Shown: positions 13,756 through 26,245 of the stretch, piece after piece | Layout: each line of letters starts with the position of its first letter | How positions within the stretch are numbered: the first letter of the stretch is position 1 | From: Pholis gunnellus | Lineage: Eukaryota > Chordata > Actinopteri > Perciformes > Pholidae | DNA length: 64,000 bases | NCBI GenBank assembly: GCA_910591455.2 | Contig: OU342822.1 | Span: forward strand, 17,087,154 to 17,151,153 | Direction: 5' to 3' | Translations under genes and position numbers: made by a program | The notes under the pieces: generated by a model | Databases searched by the model: none | The model's input: only the letters and a program-made list of their open reading frames with translations | Told to the model about the DNA's origin: nothing

Positions 13756-14469
13756 GCAGTGGCAGAGAGAAGCACCTGAATCCTAATCACATTTGTTGTT
13801 GCAATGGAAAGCACACAAGCTGATTTCATAGAATATTTAACGACAAAAGAACTGGCTATATAGAATAACTTTTCTGCAGTGGTGGGGCAAAAACTACTCT
13901 GCAACACATTCTCTTCTCTCGAACAAGTGAACGAATAACACTGGAAGGACAATCTTTCCCCAGCCTCAAAATAATAACCCTACTCGATTTTGGGCTGTCA
14001 ATTTTCCCATTTCCTGCTGTGAAACCGTTCATATGAAGAAAACCCTGTGTGTTTCTGTAGGTGTGCACTTCTCACACTTTGTGATTCTCAATCCACAACA
14101 TCATTTTCTTAATTTTGCGTGATTATCAAGGAACACACTCACCTGTGAATTTCACAATATAACACCACGGGACAATCCTGTTTCGCTCAGTGTACAAAAT
14201 TCAGTCAGAGAAGTTATTGAAATGGAGCAAAGATACAGTATCTGTTGGAAACAGAAAGTGCTTTTTTTAACCTCAAATTAAACAATTTAACTTATTACGT
14301 GACACAAAGAAGCCCTAGAACCAGTTGGAAAAACTGTCTTCTGCTAACCTCGGTTATTCTAACCGATGATATAACAAGCACTAATGTTATGTGGGTTATA
14401 CACCTTTTTATATGCAGTTGATTCAGACCAAGATGTGTGAATTACTCTGGGCCTTAATGTCTGCCCCCT
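13756..14469. other. intergenic, nothing recognised
   Basis: No supported feature. Confidence 0.5.
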
Positions 14470-14638
14470 GTCCTATAAAATGCATTCGTCAGCTGTTTTT
14501 GATTCATATTGCTTTCACTTTATTATTTATTATATTATTGTATTGTTTTGTTTGTCTCTGCTCTATGTAAAGTTTCTTTGGGTACTTAGAAAAGCGCTAT
14601 ATAAGATGAAAGTATTATTATTATTATTATTATTATAT
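14470..14638 (+). mobile_element. 3' tail of a fish LINE/SINE with ATT repeats
   Basis: The motif TTGGGTACTTAGAAAAGCGC, then TATATAA and an (ATT)n tract at 14615-14636, is the familiar end of many teleost L2-type LINEs and the SINEs that share their tail. A 5'-truncated retrotransposed copy in plus orientation is the best reading. The start is approximate. Confidence 0.75.
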
Positions 14639-15448
14639 CATCTACAGGCCATGCCGGTTTATTTTTGTCAAATCGGTGTCCATGGAGGAAGTCTATAATT
14701 TTTTTTCTTCCAAAGTAAGTTGTATTTAAATGTTGTTGTTGGCAGAAAACCAGCAGCAGGTTGCTTCCTCGAGTTCAGCAGAGAGTGATAATACGAGTGG
14801 TAACTTTCAACTCTTACTATTAGCTGCAGCACATAATATGTGATGAATACAAATGTTAAGAAAAGGTGTAAATTATTATACACGATTGATGAAATACAAT
14901 GTCTAAAATACTATTTGTTTTCTCTTAAGTAATGAACTCTACAGGATCAGAACATTAATTGGGCTGTATCTGCCGGCTACAGTGGATCTTGGCTCCACAT
15001 GTAGTGCGTGGTGCTAAAAGCAGAGTGGCTTTCCAAAATATTATACAGTAACTGAGTGGGTTTGTAATGCAGTTATTAACTCACACTTCAATTATTCCAG
15101 GTCACTAATCTGTAGCTGTGTCTTTGAGAGGCCTTTCTGGAGTTTGCTAAACTTTTACATTGGATTAAATAAAGTTTTAAGACACGTATTACACGTGTAA
15201 ACACTAAGGAAAATGTTAATGAATTCTGATCTGTAACAATAAGGTTGTAACATCACATCCTCCTCAGTGTTTTAGTTTCTTCCTTTGCTAACATTTGTTG
15301 TCTATAAGAGGATGTTTCGAAGTGAGACTCTTTCATCAAATATCTCAGCAAAACAGTTGGCAGATCTTTTTTATTAATGTTGGCCTTAAAGGGAGCTGGA
15401 ATTAACACGAGCAGTAAACAACTATTTGCCATGTGACGATATATCAAA
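14639..15448. other. intergenic, nothing recognised
   Basis: No supported feature. Confidence 0.5.
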
Positions 15449-15676
15449 GTAACGTCTCCCCGAGCAGAGAATGAAGTCGATCTCCCCTCTGTAACGCCGG
15501 TTACAGCTGATAATGCTGCCGCTTTCCGGTTCCCCCTCAGGTAAACTAAGTTCGCTCTGTCAATACTTCCGCCGTAGTTTGTGCTGTTAGCGCTGTTTTA
15601 AGCTGTTCGCCGTCGCCATGTTGAGAGCCGTTGAGAGGCAATCGCTCCCAATATTGTATATTGCACCTTTTTAAAG
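15449..15676 (+). repeat. unclassified percomorph interspersed repeat, copy 1
   Basis: Starts near AACGTCTCCCCGAGCAGAGA, includes GCCATGTTGAGAGCCGTTGA and ends in TATTGTATATTGCACCTTTT. I recognise this as a repeat scattered in percomorph genomes. The same GAGCAGAGAAT motif and the GTGCAATATA end occur in a second partial copy at 24887-25005. CpG content is higher than in the flanks. Confidence 0.65.
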
Positions 15677-17013
15677 TAATATTCTCATCATGGAGCTGTC
15701 ACTCACAGTTTGTCCACCCAGAATTTGTTTGGGTTGACTGCTGGGATTATTACCTGAGCAATGTTAATTTTACAATCACTTAATTAGACACTTTATGTTG
15801 CTGTTGTTGCCTCAACATAAGGTCTTCAGTTCCGCCTCAGAGAGCCATTTGTCGTGTTTAGCTTCTTTTTTTGTAGAGAGGTTTATTAGAAAATGTGTGG
15901 AATATAATTTCATCCTTTGGGGGGATCGAGTCGCTGACATTTTCTCGATGGTTTCACCACTTGTTCATTAAGTTGAGCGTTATTGATTTAAATTTGCAGA
16001 GGGGTATACGTTTTCTAGCGTTGAAGCCAGCGTATGCCTTTCTAGTTGTTGTGCGTCTCTATTCATGCTAAAGGAATATCAATGTCATACAATCGATTTC
16101 CTCAAGGACAGCACAGCCTCGTACAAACAGAATACACACAGGCCACAATAATAGCTTCTCTCTACATCCGACGTACATTAATATGCTGTTGTCATAAATG
16201 ATGTCTTTTTTTAAATTGAATACACAGTCACTATAGTAATGTAACGGTGATTAAATAAAGAATGCTGTATCCCTGTGCTGACAGTTTCCCTATTAATAAA
16301 ATGTCAAAATCAGGTTATCTAATCATATTAAAAGTCAGGAGGCTGCATCCTGGCTCACTGGCTCAAAGCTCATCTCAGGTGGTAATTTGCAGCCTATTTT
16401 CCATATAAAAGAGACAGATTCTAGTTAAGTCATCCAGTTGGAAAACCAGGAGTGTCTCGCTTTCGGATATAGTAGTCTACCACTGTACCTTGTTAGACCT
16501 CGACTAGTTCTCAGTTTGGCTTGGTTCCTGTCGAATGTCTCCATTTCAGCCTTGACCTCCCAGCATCCACACAAACGCTCACACTCACTTATTCTCCTGT
16601 AGTCACTTCCCGAGGGACAGGAAGTGCTGCCAGAGACAGTGCTGTATGTTTACCTGTGCACTTTCTGTCTGTGCAGTTGTACACATAAGACTGGGCCCCT
16701 TACGTCTATGGGGATTGAATCAGGCGGCATTCACAACACAGTGAACCTCAACCTGCCTGCTCTTTTCTCTCTCTCTCTCTCACTCACTCACTCACTTACT
16801 CTCACACAAAGTTTGCAGTTGTATAAACGAAAGAGTGTGGAGTCTGACGGAGTTGGAGTCTCTGGGAATATATACTCGTGGGTCTGCGCTTCATGACTCA
16901 GAGGTGATGATGATGGGCAAAATTACAGTAGCAGAAAATTTTATAGGATTACAATATTAGATAGACGAAGCATTAAATTAATGCTAGTGGACTGAAGGGA
17001 GGGAGGGAGCGCA
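15677..17013. other. intergenic with a CT/CTCA tract
   Basis: A pyrimidine-rich (TC)n then (CTCA)n tract lies at 16766-16806; otherwise nothing supported. Confidence 0.5.
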
Positions 17014-17038
17014 GGGGGGGGGGGGGGGGGGGGGGGGG
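17014..17038 (+). repeat. G25 homopolymer
   Basis: About 25 consecutive G, preceded by GGGAGGGAGGGAG. Strong potential to fold as a G-quadruplex on the plus strand, and prone to length errors in sequencing. Confidence 0.95.
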
Positions 17039-18367
17039 CTTTGCCTGTCTCATATTTCCATTCAATCTCCATTACCAGACCACAAGAAATAATAAGAATG
17101 TGGAATTATATTATCCGAGAAAAAGAATTGCTGCCAGCTTGCAATTGTTTTTATGCTCGAGAGACTCCGTTACTCTGTGGACTCAAGAATAGAAATGTGT
17201 CTTTCCATTACGCGCGCATCCCTGCTGTAGAGCGGACCAAATGAATATGAATAAACATCTCTGCTCATATCTTTAAGCTCGCCATTACATTCATAGTCGC
17301 GGTCGGTTGTGATCGCGCTGTAAGTTGTCCAGGTGCACCGTAGCGGGCTCAAGCCCCCAGCGTCATCTGTTCAAATCCACCTCGATGACGTTGCATCTTA
17401 TCCCATCTGTCTTTTTCTCTCTCTGTCTCGCTCTCTCGCTCTCTCTCTCTTAAACAGAGTGTGATGAAAGCAAAGGTTTCGAACAAAAGATGCAGTCTGG
17501 AGTCATGTTGGGAGGCTTGAAGCCCATGTGTCACATGTGAGTGGGTGCTCCTTTCTGTCCTTGACCTGCCTGTGTTAGGGCAAGAAAATATGCACGTGAC
17601 CTTGAGCATTAGTGTTATTGCTGTTGTGTGCAACACACAGTCCTATTAATGTGCTGATTTATTTTTTTCAATTAGACAAAGGCTTGAAGGTAGGCATGAT
17701 TGAGGGCGTGGCCTCTTTGAGTGACAGGTGGGTGTCTCTCTTCTGCTGCTGTCACCTGGGCTCGCCACAGCTCCACCGACGATCCACCTCTTTACCCATT
17801 TTTTGGATTAGCAGCGAGTTGGGTTCGCTGCATTCGACATTCCAGAGAGAAAGCCTGTGAAGAATTGGAAAATAACAGAGGTTATTTGCTGCCGGGCCGA
17901 GTGATATAATCTGACATCAACATCATGATTGATTTCCTAATTTACCTCGTTAACGATTGATGAGCGATGTCTTGTTAAAAACACGTGTTCACAAGATTGT
18001 CTTTCTTCACAGTGGACCTCTTATTAATCATTCCTACCGATCAATAAACACAATCATCATGAATTAGGACTCTGAGTAATATTCATATTTAGTGATTTGA
18101 GTTGCAGTATTTGAACAAAAAGCTTGTGTAACACCGCTGCTCCGGCCTCCAGGCTGTGAAGGGGACGCTCCGGTAATGTTCCAGGGCTAGCTTGTAGCTA
18201 ACTTCGGGGTTCGACCACGCCGCTGTGTTCAGCTGCTGGCAAACAAAGCAAGTGTTCTCTGCTTGGATCTCGAGGAGCTGTAGCATTCATTTGTAACAAC
18301 CACGGCTCGTACAGTCACTGTTGCTGCTATCCGACTACGCCTCCCTGGACATCTTTCTATCTCCCTC

Positions 18368-18370
<3 letters not shown>
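17039..18370. other. intergenic with a pyrimidine tract
   Basis: CT-rich run at 17414-17450. A CpG-richer patch at 18130-18265 has no recognised identity. Confidence 0.45.

Positions 18371-18406
<36 letters not shown>
18371..18406. repeat. (CA)n microsatellite
   Basis: About 36 bases of uninterrupted CA. Confidence 0.97.
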
Positions 18407-18407
<1 letters not shown>

Positions 18408-20767
18408 CAGCGCACTGCTTCTCTGCTTATCCGACGACCGCTCCACTATTTTCTGACAGTATTTCCATTTACTTTTGTTGTGTCTGTATTGTGTGCCCAC
18501 ATGACAGACAAGTCATCTTTTTTTGTTTTTGTTTTGCACCTGTGCTTTCTCATCTGCACCTGCCCCCCGGCTGCATTTGTATCTGAGTTAGCCTGGAACA
18601 TGCATAATTTCATCGCTTGAAACAGCCTGGCAGAACAATGCTGACTCAACTCATGAAATGAACCCAACCGGCTGAAGGCCTGAGGGGTTGTGTTCTTCAA
18701 CCCGTAGCATTTCATTGGTTAGAGAGTCACGATAACAAAAAGGAAATAATAATCTATAATGCAGTGTCAATCACTGCTTGTCAGCAAACGTTCTCAAACC
18801 GCGTGCGCACAGTAGTCCCGCCCACTTCGTTCACATGGCCAGGAGCTGCACATGTGGTTTCTCCGGCTAATGGGAGACTCGATGAAATAGCTTACTGTAG
18901 CTTAGGCCATACAACAGTGTATCTCAGAGAGACTGTCAGACCTGCAGGATCCCAGTAGTTGGTCCCTCTGCCTGCACTAAATCTATTGGAACCTTTTCTT
19001 GAATATTGAATATTCGCAGTCGTTTATTCTTCATGTTCGGGTCGAGATGACTGAACAAAGAAATCACACAGAGAGAGTGTTCACTTCAGCCTGACTGTCA
19101 ACCGTCTAGATATCACAAAACCAGACCAGAACTGTAATATATTATTAATTCAAAGTTGCTCTATTATTATTATCATTATGCCTTAACTACACAGACAAAG
19201 TATTATTATGATGGCTTTTGCCCGACCAAATGCTTCTCACTCTACTTACTTTGTCATTACAGGTGAGCAATGATTTGCAAGAGATAATCAGCAGTAAATT
19301 AAAAATGCATGTGATAAATGATGTGTTGTTTTTAACCACATTAAAAATTATTTAATTTAATTTAATTAAATCATCAGTCAACCAGCAAACAATTATCATG
19401 AAATGAAAACGCTATTATATTCTGTGTTAAACACGCACTTACTAATAACTCTTGATGCAATTGAAGCACATTCAAACATTTTTCACAGGATTGTTAGCAG
19501 TTATTAGAACGCGTCCCTTTATTATCGAACATAATGCAGAGTTCAGTCAACAGTCTCTACAAATGTGCCTGGAAGCACACATGGAACCTCTCTATAATTC
19601 AGAGCAGCGAGCTTTAGAAATACAAAAGGCAGCCTTAAGGTGCGTCTCATTTTGGTTTCTCATTCATTGTGGCAGGGAGATTTCACTGGTTCTGGAGTTT
19701 TACATGTGTAAGAAAGAAAGAAACGGCAAACAATCCATCCCAAAAGTGAGTAATTCAGGCGCTTTCGATGTCTTTTTAAAGGCACATCTTTAAAGAGTGA
19801 ACAGAACAGAAATCATCCGTCACTGCGGCTAAACCGGGAGCTTTACAGCGGTAACACTGAAACCCATCATGAGTGGTCTGACTCACTGTACTTAAGTTCA
19901 GCCCAATCACACTTTGGACAAATCAAAGACGGAGTCTATCCAGAGCCGATGTGTGTTGAACCACAGGCGGTTTACTGGAGAACGCCAGTTTTAAAGTCTG
20001 GTAGGTATTTATAAATCGTGTAATAATCTCAGTGACTTGATTGTCATTTCACACAAGCCTCTCATACTCTTATACTGTCCAGTAACCAAAACACGGAGAC
20101 AGAAAACCTTGGATACGTTCAGTGAGAACTCTCTGCCCTTAAGAGGAAATAGGAAGTGAGTGGCCCAGCTAAGGCCAGTCCATGGAGCAAGCTATTGATA
20201 TTCATGTGAGGGTCCAGCAAACTAATGCTTCTCATTTGTACCTAAGGCACATCATAAGTGGCAGTCTTTACCCTGACGATCTGGCTCTTTGACTTCAAAG
20301 GGTGGCGTGAAGAAAGATCCTATTATTCTGCAGCAGAAATCATTAGACTCCAAATCTCTGATGTGGCTGTTGAGGAAAGTAAGTGGTGAATTAATACTTA
20401 GCTACTGTGCTATATATATATATATATATAATGTATAATGTAATAAATCAAAGGGGTGGATGTGTGCATGGGCCACGAGAACTAGCTTACATAACATGAA
20501 AGCTAATGCTTTTTATACCTGTGTATATATATTTGCCACTCAAGGCCGAAGTGCTTCTGAAATAAACACTTTACAGGTTGTTTTTCTGCTGAATCAGTAT
20601 GGGCCCAATACAAGCTTGTGTGTCAGGAAACTGAGCTGTTAATGTGTCTGTTAAACAAGACACAAAATCCCTACCTGATGTAAGGATACTGTTTTATTTA
20701 AGACCAAAAGCTTGAACTTTTCCTCAAACTTTCGTCCATTTTTTTTATGGTCTATTTTACTTTTAAA
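18407..20767. other. intergenic; (TA)10 at 20411-20430
   Basis: A 113-codon frame at 19452-19793 shows no recognisable domain. An A+T-rich TTTAATTTAATTTAATT stretch lies near 19350. No gene supported. Confidence 0.5.
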
Positions 20768-20945
20768 TGGAACCATGGTTTACTGAATGAACATCATGCT
20801 GTATTGAAGAAAACTTGAAACTAGCGATTGAGGCGATAAACTCATGTTCACTGAGGGAATCATGTGAGAGGCACGGCCATTTTCTCATAGACTTCTATAC
20901 AGCTGACTTCTTTTTGCAACCGGTGGAGTTGCTCCCTTTTTAAGC
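20768..20945 (-). repeat. percomorph interspersed repeat, minus copy
   Basis: The reverse complement shares AGAAGTCTATGAGAAAATG, ATGAGTTTAT and TCAATC(G/T)CTAGTTT with the plus-strand copy at 47805-47985. I know this family as abundant in percomorph fish; its class is not clear to me. The copy is more diverged than its partner. Confidence 0.75.
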
Positions 20946-21531
20946 CAGTAGAGAAACTGCAGATCCAAGGCCCGTCAGCATTGGCTTGGGAGGATCCTCT
21001 CGTCGACACTGGCAGGCCCTCGCCGGACGCATTTACTCCACGTCCGTGGATTTTGTATCTGCATGTTAGTCAACAGTGTGTCAAACGCCTCTCCTTGTTA
21101 ATGTCAAGTAATGTGACATTTCCTTTTATGACATCAAAGGAAATGAAATGTCAAGCACTGCAGGTGCATGTATTCTAGGGAGAGTGGAATATAATGATAT
21201 ATGATCGGTGAACATACATGTGAACCGATAAACATGTATTTATTCTTTGAATGTGTATTTTTTTAGATGGTTAGATTAGACATTTGTTTTCAATGCTATG
21301 TGACGGGCCTCTTCTAAATGTAATAAGTGACGTCTTGTTCTGCTCCGGGCATGAATAACTGAACATCAATGTATATTTCACTCACACTCGCGCTAAGACC
21401 AAAGATGTATAGAATATCTTGTTGATGGCAATGGCCTCACACAACATGTAATTTGAATGTGATCACTGCTCACATCCCTGCAGTTACACACAGCAGTGGA
21501 GCCAATATGATTTGGAGCTCGTCATGATGCG
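20946..21531. other. intergenic, nothing recognised
   Basis: No supported feature. Confidence 0.5.
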
Positions 21532-21930
21532 TAGGGTTAGTTATTGTATCAAAAAATGACGATGCCAGTACCAATACTACTCTTAAAGTGATAACGATAC
21601 CAAGAGAGTACTTCATTCAGTACCCATCATATAAATGGAAGCGGCGTGTGTGCGTGTGTGCGTGTGTGTGTGTGTGATCAAGTCTAGCTAATCCCTGCAG
21701 CACTGCACAGTGCTCATACAGTGGTTACTGCTGATTATGCAGTCCGTCAACCCCCATAGCTGTTAAGGTAGTGGGTCAATTAAATCTTGCATTAAATCAA
21801 AGACTGCTTGTGGTGATTATCTGCGAGCAAAACCATTCAAATAGTTTTAAAACAATTTTTTTAAAGATCTGGGCTCAAAAAGGGTAAATTCCTGGTATTG
21901 TTTTGAGTACTGAAGCGATACCCAGCCCAA
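21532..21930. mobile_element. hAT-like MITE with GGGYTRGKTATYG ends
   Basis: The left end TAGGGTTAGTTATTGTATC and the reverse-complemented right end TTGGGCTGGGTATCGC are matching inverted termini. The left arm carries the AATGACGATGCCAGTACCAAT motif of a known fish repeat group. About 400 bp, no transposase. A GT/CGTG run at 21643-21676 sits inside. No clear 8-bp duplication is left. Confidence 0.6.
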
Positions 21931-23125
21931 AAAATGCTATGTGTAGTTTTGCATATATATTACATGGAAAATGTTATCCTCATGTTATAGCATTCCTTAA
22001 TATTATTAAAAGATGAGGCTGGTAACATTGAACAACAATGAATTCATTTATTCTGTCGCTGAAGCTTTATATAGTTTATTTAGCCGAGCCTTCAATTATT
22101 GTACAACAACTTTTAAAATGAGGAAGAAGATGGATGAAGAGCTGCAGGTGCTTATTGCAGCTTCGAGCGGATGCCCTGAACGTACAACAGCATTTCGGAA
22201 GAATTGGATTTTCTGTTGTTGATGCAGAGGAAGAGCAAATTAAAAGCAACACAATACTCACCTTTAGCCGAGCATATATATAATCCATTCGTCTGTGAGC
22301 AGTCAGGACTTTGGGTTGAATCTAATTGTGTTGATTAACATTGAAGAACCAGCCACCCGCTGATTAAAACGGGCATTAGGAAACAAACTGGAGTGCTCAG
22401 GTCAAATGAATTTAGCTCCTTTTTTTTCGTTTTTTTTTTTTAATCGACAGCAAGTCGTTCACTAACACCAGACAGCTGCTAAAAAGCTGCAGGAGTGGCC
22501 TCCGTAAAGACTGGAGAGGATGCAAAACTATTCACTGCCATTTAAATGTACCCAGCCGCTGTGTACCAGCGGCGTGTTGCATGATAATGTGCTCGTCATC
22601 AAGGCGACAACAAAGCAGTATTTCAGCATCTCATTCATATTTCAAAATATACTTCTAATTTCACTGCCAAACTACGCCTGGGTAACGTACAAGCGGCATT
22701 TAGCTGCGATAACAAAACTGAAATCATAACTCTCCACTCATACTTTTAAGTAATCCCGTGAGACGCAGATCAAGCGACATGATTGTGATAAGTAAATCGG
22801 GACGTGCACAGATGTTGTAGCAGCTGCATAATGACTAGCTTTTGAGTTTGACACCTTTTTAAATAGACTGTGCAGTAGGTATTGACAGTGCATAAGCTCA
22901 GTTTAAAAGCATCAGCTGATTCAGGATGCCGCGCTCCTCAGGTTTTCTGTCTGAACTAGATGGCAGGCTTATTACCGTCATTAATATTCAGCGGTCAACA
23001 CTTGAACGGCAACTATCATTTTAGAAGATAAGGTGTTACATTAATCGAATCGTGGAGACCATGTTTAGGGTGTAAATACCAAAATGCTAGCATTAAGTGT
23101 GGCACTGTAAGACATATTGTGGGCA

Positions 23126-23127
<2 letters not shown>
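21931..23127. other. intergenic, nothing recognised
   Basis: T-rich runs at 22421-22442. No supported gene. Confidence 0.5.

Positions 23128-23183
<56 letters not shown>
23128..23183. repeat. (AT)n microsatellite
   Basis: 56 bases of uninterrupted AT, self-complementary and hairpin-prone. Confidence 0.97.
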
Positions 23184-23185
<2 letters not shown>

Positions 23186-24886
23186 CTTGATGCAATCCCT
23201 GGAAGAGAATGCTATTCTGCTCTTTTCTTTCCTGCATCTGCAAAGCGGCTGTTGATATTCTTTCCAGGCAACAGCAAACCACCAAGCACCTCCAAAGCCT
23301 TTTGAAAAATGTATGACTGAAACATCATTCACTTCGATCCTCAATTCCTAGCCTACACTACATACCTCCTTTCTGGTAAGTGCACACATACATCATAAGA
23401 CTGCATAAAACAGCCAAAGACCCATAAATCATGCAGTAGGACACATTTGCAGTGCTGCAGTCAATAGGCTTTTGTCCTCCATATCTTTCAAGCCACTTTT
23501 CGTGAGCACCACTCTAATGTATGTGCAAAAGTAATATCCATAATATTGTAATATACTGTTTCTACATTTGGGGTTTCAATGTATTTATCAAAGCAGGAAT
23601 GGCTGCGGATCACTATTTGGACCTGCGGCTGAATGAATATGACTTGTGAGCAGAGTTTTATGGTGTAATGGAGTGAGTCTGCGTGTATGACTGAAGCTTA
23701 GGCTTGTTTCAGTTTCCACAGATGCTGCGTTAAAAATTAAATTTGGGTACATTTAAAAAAAAAATCAGTCGGCCTTCCCTCTCCTTCATCGGAGCAAGTT
23801 GACCGGAAACTGTTGTGCAAGATTCATTAGCGGAATGAAGACGGAGCAACTCTGCTGCAGTCTTTTGAAAAAGCAAATTCGCGAGAACATATTGGATGCA
23901 GGCGACTGAGAGATTGTTGGTAAATTGTTTTGCGGATGAAATGGGCAAGTGACGCGAAGAAAAAGAGCGTATCACCGGCGTGCATCTCATTCACGGAGCA
24001 CCTTGGTATTGGCCTTCTATCTGATAGGAGCTCTCTCCTTCCACTTCACTGACTGTCCCCACAAGAGGAGAGCTCTCAGCTCCAACTCCAACCACTTTCC
24101 CATTATGCAAATGATTTCCCTGCAGAAAAGCTCCACGCCTGGTGCCCATCAATTCAGCGAGGCCTCCAGTTTCAATACATGGTTTCCCCGCCCCCCCCCT
24201 CCTCTACCCCCCCACTTCCTCCCTCCATACTTATGAATAGAAGGTCTATTTCTGATGCATAGCGCTGGTGTTCGTATTGCTATGGTGGGGGAATATAAAG
24301 AGCTCTTACCCAATCAATTTATACATCCGCCTTTGAAGAGTATGCCTTTTTCTATGGTGAGTAGTGAAATTATACAAATGTATGGGGAATACCAGCTGTA
24401 AAAAGTAAGTTGAACTCAAACAGCCATGGGTTGTTTAGAGTGACGGCATTGCCATTCCAAATGCATACATCACACCAGGACACTTCCCCAACACATTTGA
24501 TTAACTTCATCGAGGCCCTGAAGGTATATGGCCTTAAAACCTCACCATAGTTTAATCCTCTCTTCTGCAGAAAATTCCTGGAGTAAGACCATCAAAAATA
24601 TCTTAATTCTCTGCATTGCCACTGGCACTGAGTCCATCTGCAAACTCAATCCATGGTGAGCAGTATTGAGGTTATTATTTCCCCCCATACTAGTCTGAAT
24701 ATGCAGTAGTAATTCAACCAATAGATGAAAGAAAGATATCACATCATGTATAAATAAAAGTTGACCAATGTGATTCAATTGTTAAGCTCTTTATACATTT
24801 CTGTTGAGGATTTAGAATTAATAATAATACAAAAATATTAACAATTTTACGTCACTGACAAAATAACCTCCTCAAATTCCGATATT
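23184..24886. other. intergenic, nothing recognised
   Basis: A C-rich stretch lies at 24187-24218. No coding signal. Confidence 0.5.
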
Positions 24887-25005
24887 AAAGGTGCAATATA
24901 CGGGATTCAGAGTATTTATATTATATAAGCTAACAAAAATAAAGCTATAGTGAAGTATTCAGTCTACCTGAGCAGAGAATCAAATCGAAGAAACTCTGCA
25001 GGAAG
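24887..25005 (+). repeat. unclassified percomorph interspersed repeat, copy 2 (partial)
   Basis: Begins AAAGGTGCAATATACGGGAT and reaches CTGAGCAGAGAATCAAATCG, the motif shared with the copy at 15449. It represents the part before that motif, which copy 1 lacks, so the two together suggest one longer parent element. Confidence 0.6.
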
Positions 25006-25325
25006 GGCAACACTCATAATTACAGGAGCTATTCATTGATTTTTAATTGGCTGCTGCCCCTGTACATACTGGTTTGACCACAGTGCTGTGTCAGTATGTG
25101 TGACGATCAAAATACAAAGGACTTTAAAAACCTTCCTCGTGAAACCCCACCAGACAATTATTAAAATGCACAACACCAAAAACTCCACAATATATACAAC
25201 ATTCAGGATTTCAGTGTATCTTTCTACAGCAAAACAGCTCAGTTCATCAAGGTAAGACACAAATAATCCTCTCCTCTGGAGTGTTGACAAGGTTGGTAAG
25301 GTCAGGCCAGCTACCTGCTCCTTAG

Positions 25326-25613
25326 TCAGCAGTTAGGAGTCCGGCAGGAAGTAGCCACTCTGGCGTTTCTCACATCCAGATGGTGAGAATGGCAATAGTT
25401 GAGGATGTTCCTGAAGGCTTCGGGCCGTGTGACGACTCCATGGGGCGCGGTTTGATCGCAGACTGTTGTGACTTTGCCAGAGGCGGGCTCAGAGCCCGAG
25501 CCTCGGACACTCTGATGGACCACCTTCACGGGACGGAGTCTTTCTAACACCCCTGTGGGCTGTGCCATACTTCTGAAGTAAAACGGCTTAAACCATGTCA
25601 ATGTGGATGTCAC
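25326..25613 (-). pseudogene. coding-like fragment, function unknown, probably frameshifted
   Basis: The minus frame is open from 25613 to the TGA at 25326, with a first sensible Met at 25568 (80 residues). Third codon positions are strongly G/C, unlike the A+T-rich surroundings, which is the best coding signature in the intergenic part. The protein reads like a folded domain rather than random translation, with a H-S-H-H-L-D-V-R-N-A-R stretch near its end, yet I do not recognise the family. Another minus frame, open from 25332 to 25033, starts where this one stops and carries a hydrophobic, membrane-like segment, so a single shift near 25330 could have broken a longer protein. It could be a retrocopy, a transposon domain or a single real exon. 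Confidence 0.35.
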
Positions 25614-25959
25614 TCAGTATGTATTGGTAGAAAACCCTCAAGCAGGAAATAATATTGAAGTTTTTTTTTTTCTTTTAAGTGGTAGATTGTCACAAGGGAC
25701 AGGTTTAACAGGGTTTGAGTTCTTTCTATCGGCTGGCCTTAACATGAGGTGCTTTGCATCAGTGCTCTGCATTGCTTTCACCTACTCTGGTTGATTGGAC
25801 CGTTTTTGGAGGTTGACATTGGGCGACGCTATGCAGGGTCATCCATGATGTACGTGCTAATAAATGTGACAGAAGAGTATCGCCCATAGAAATAGAATAA
25901 GAGGTGAAAGGACATTCCCATTCAAATCAACGTAGCAGGATGGTCAGAGTTTTTATTTA
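25614..25959. other. intergenic, nothing recognised
   Basis: T-run at 25662-25671. No supported feature. Confidence 0.5.
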
Positions 25960-26245
25960 TGTGCCGTCACCGATTGGGTTGCATCGATCCAACTTTTTCA
26001 GCCCCGATGCTGATAACGATACCCGGCCTTTGGGCATCGGCCGATACAGAGCAGCGATCCGATACCAGTGTTTATAGAATAAGCTGTGTGCCTCAAGGTG
26101 TGGAAGAGGCTGGGATCATTCTTTTATGCGTTGGACAACATCAGGCTCGACTTTAACATAGCCTTTCTAACAAAATGGTACAAATGCATAGAAATAAATG
26201 GACTGAATATATATTATATACATTAAATAGATGTCGGTGCATTCT
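25960..26245 (+). mobile_element. hAT-like repeat with clustered CGATAC/ATCGG motifs
   Basis: Contains GATGCTGATAACGATACC, GGGCATCGGCCGATAC and GCGATCCGATACCAGTG, then a body reading to ATAAATGGACTGAAT and a GTCGGTGCATTC end. I recognise this as a common non-autonomous fish element of hAT type. A related fragment lies at 51088. Boundaries are approximate. Confidence 0.65.

Noticed and set aside
19452..19793. 113-codon plus-strand ORF
   Set aside because: Composition like the flanks, no recognisable domain.
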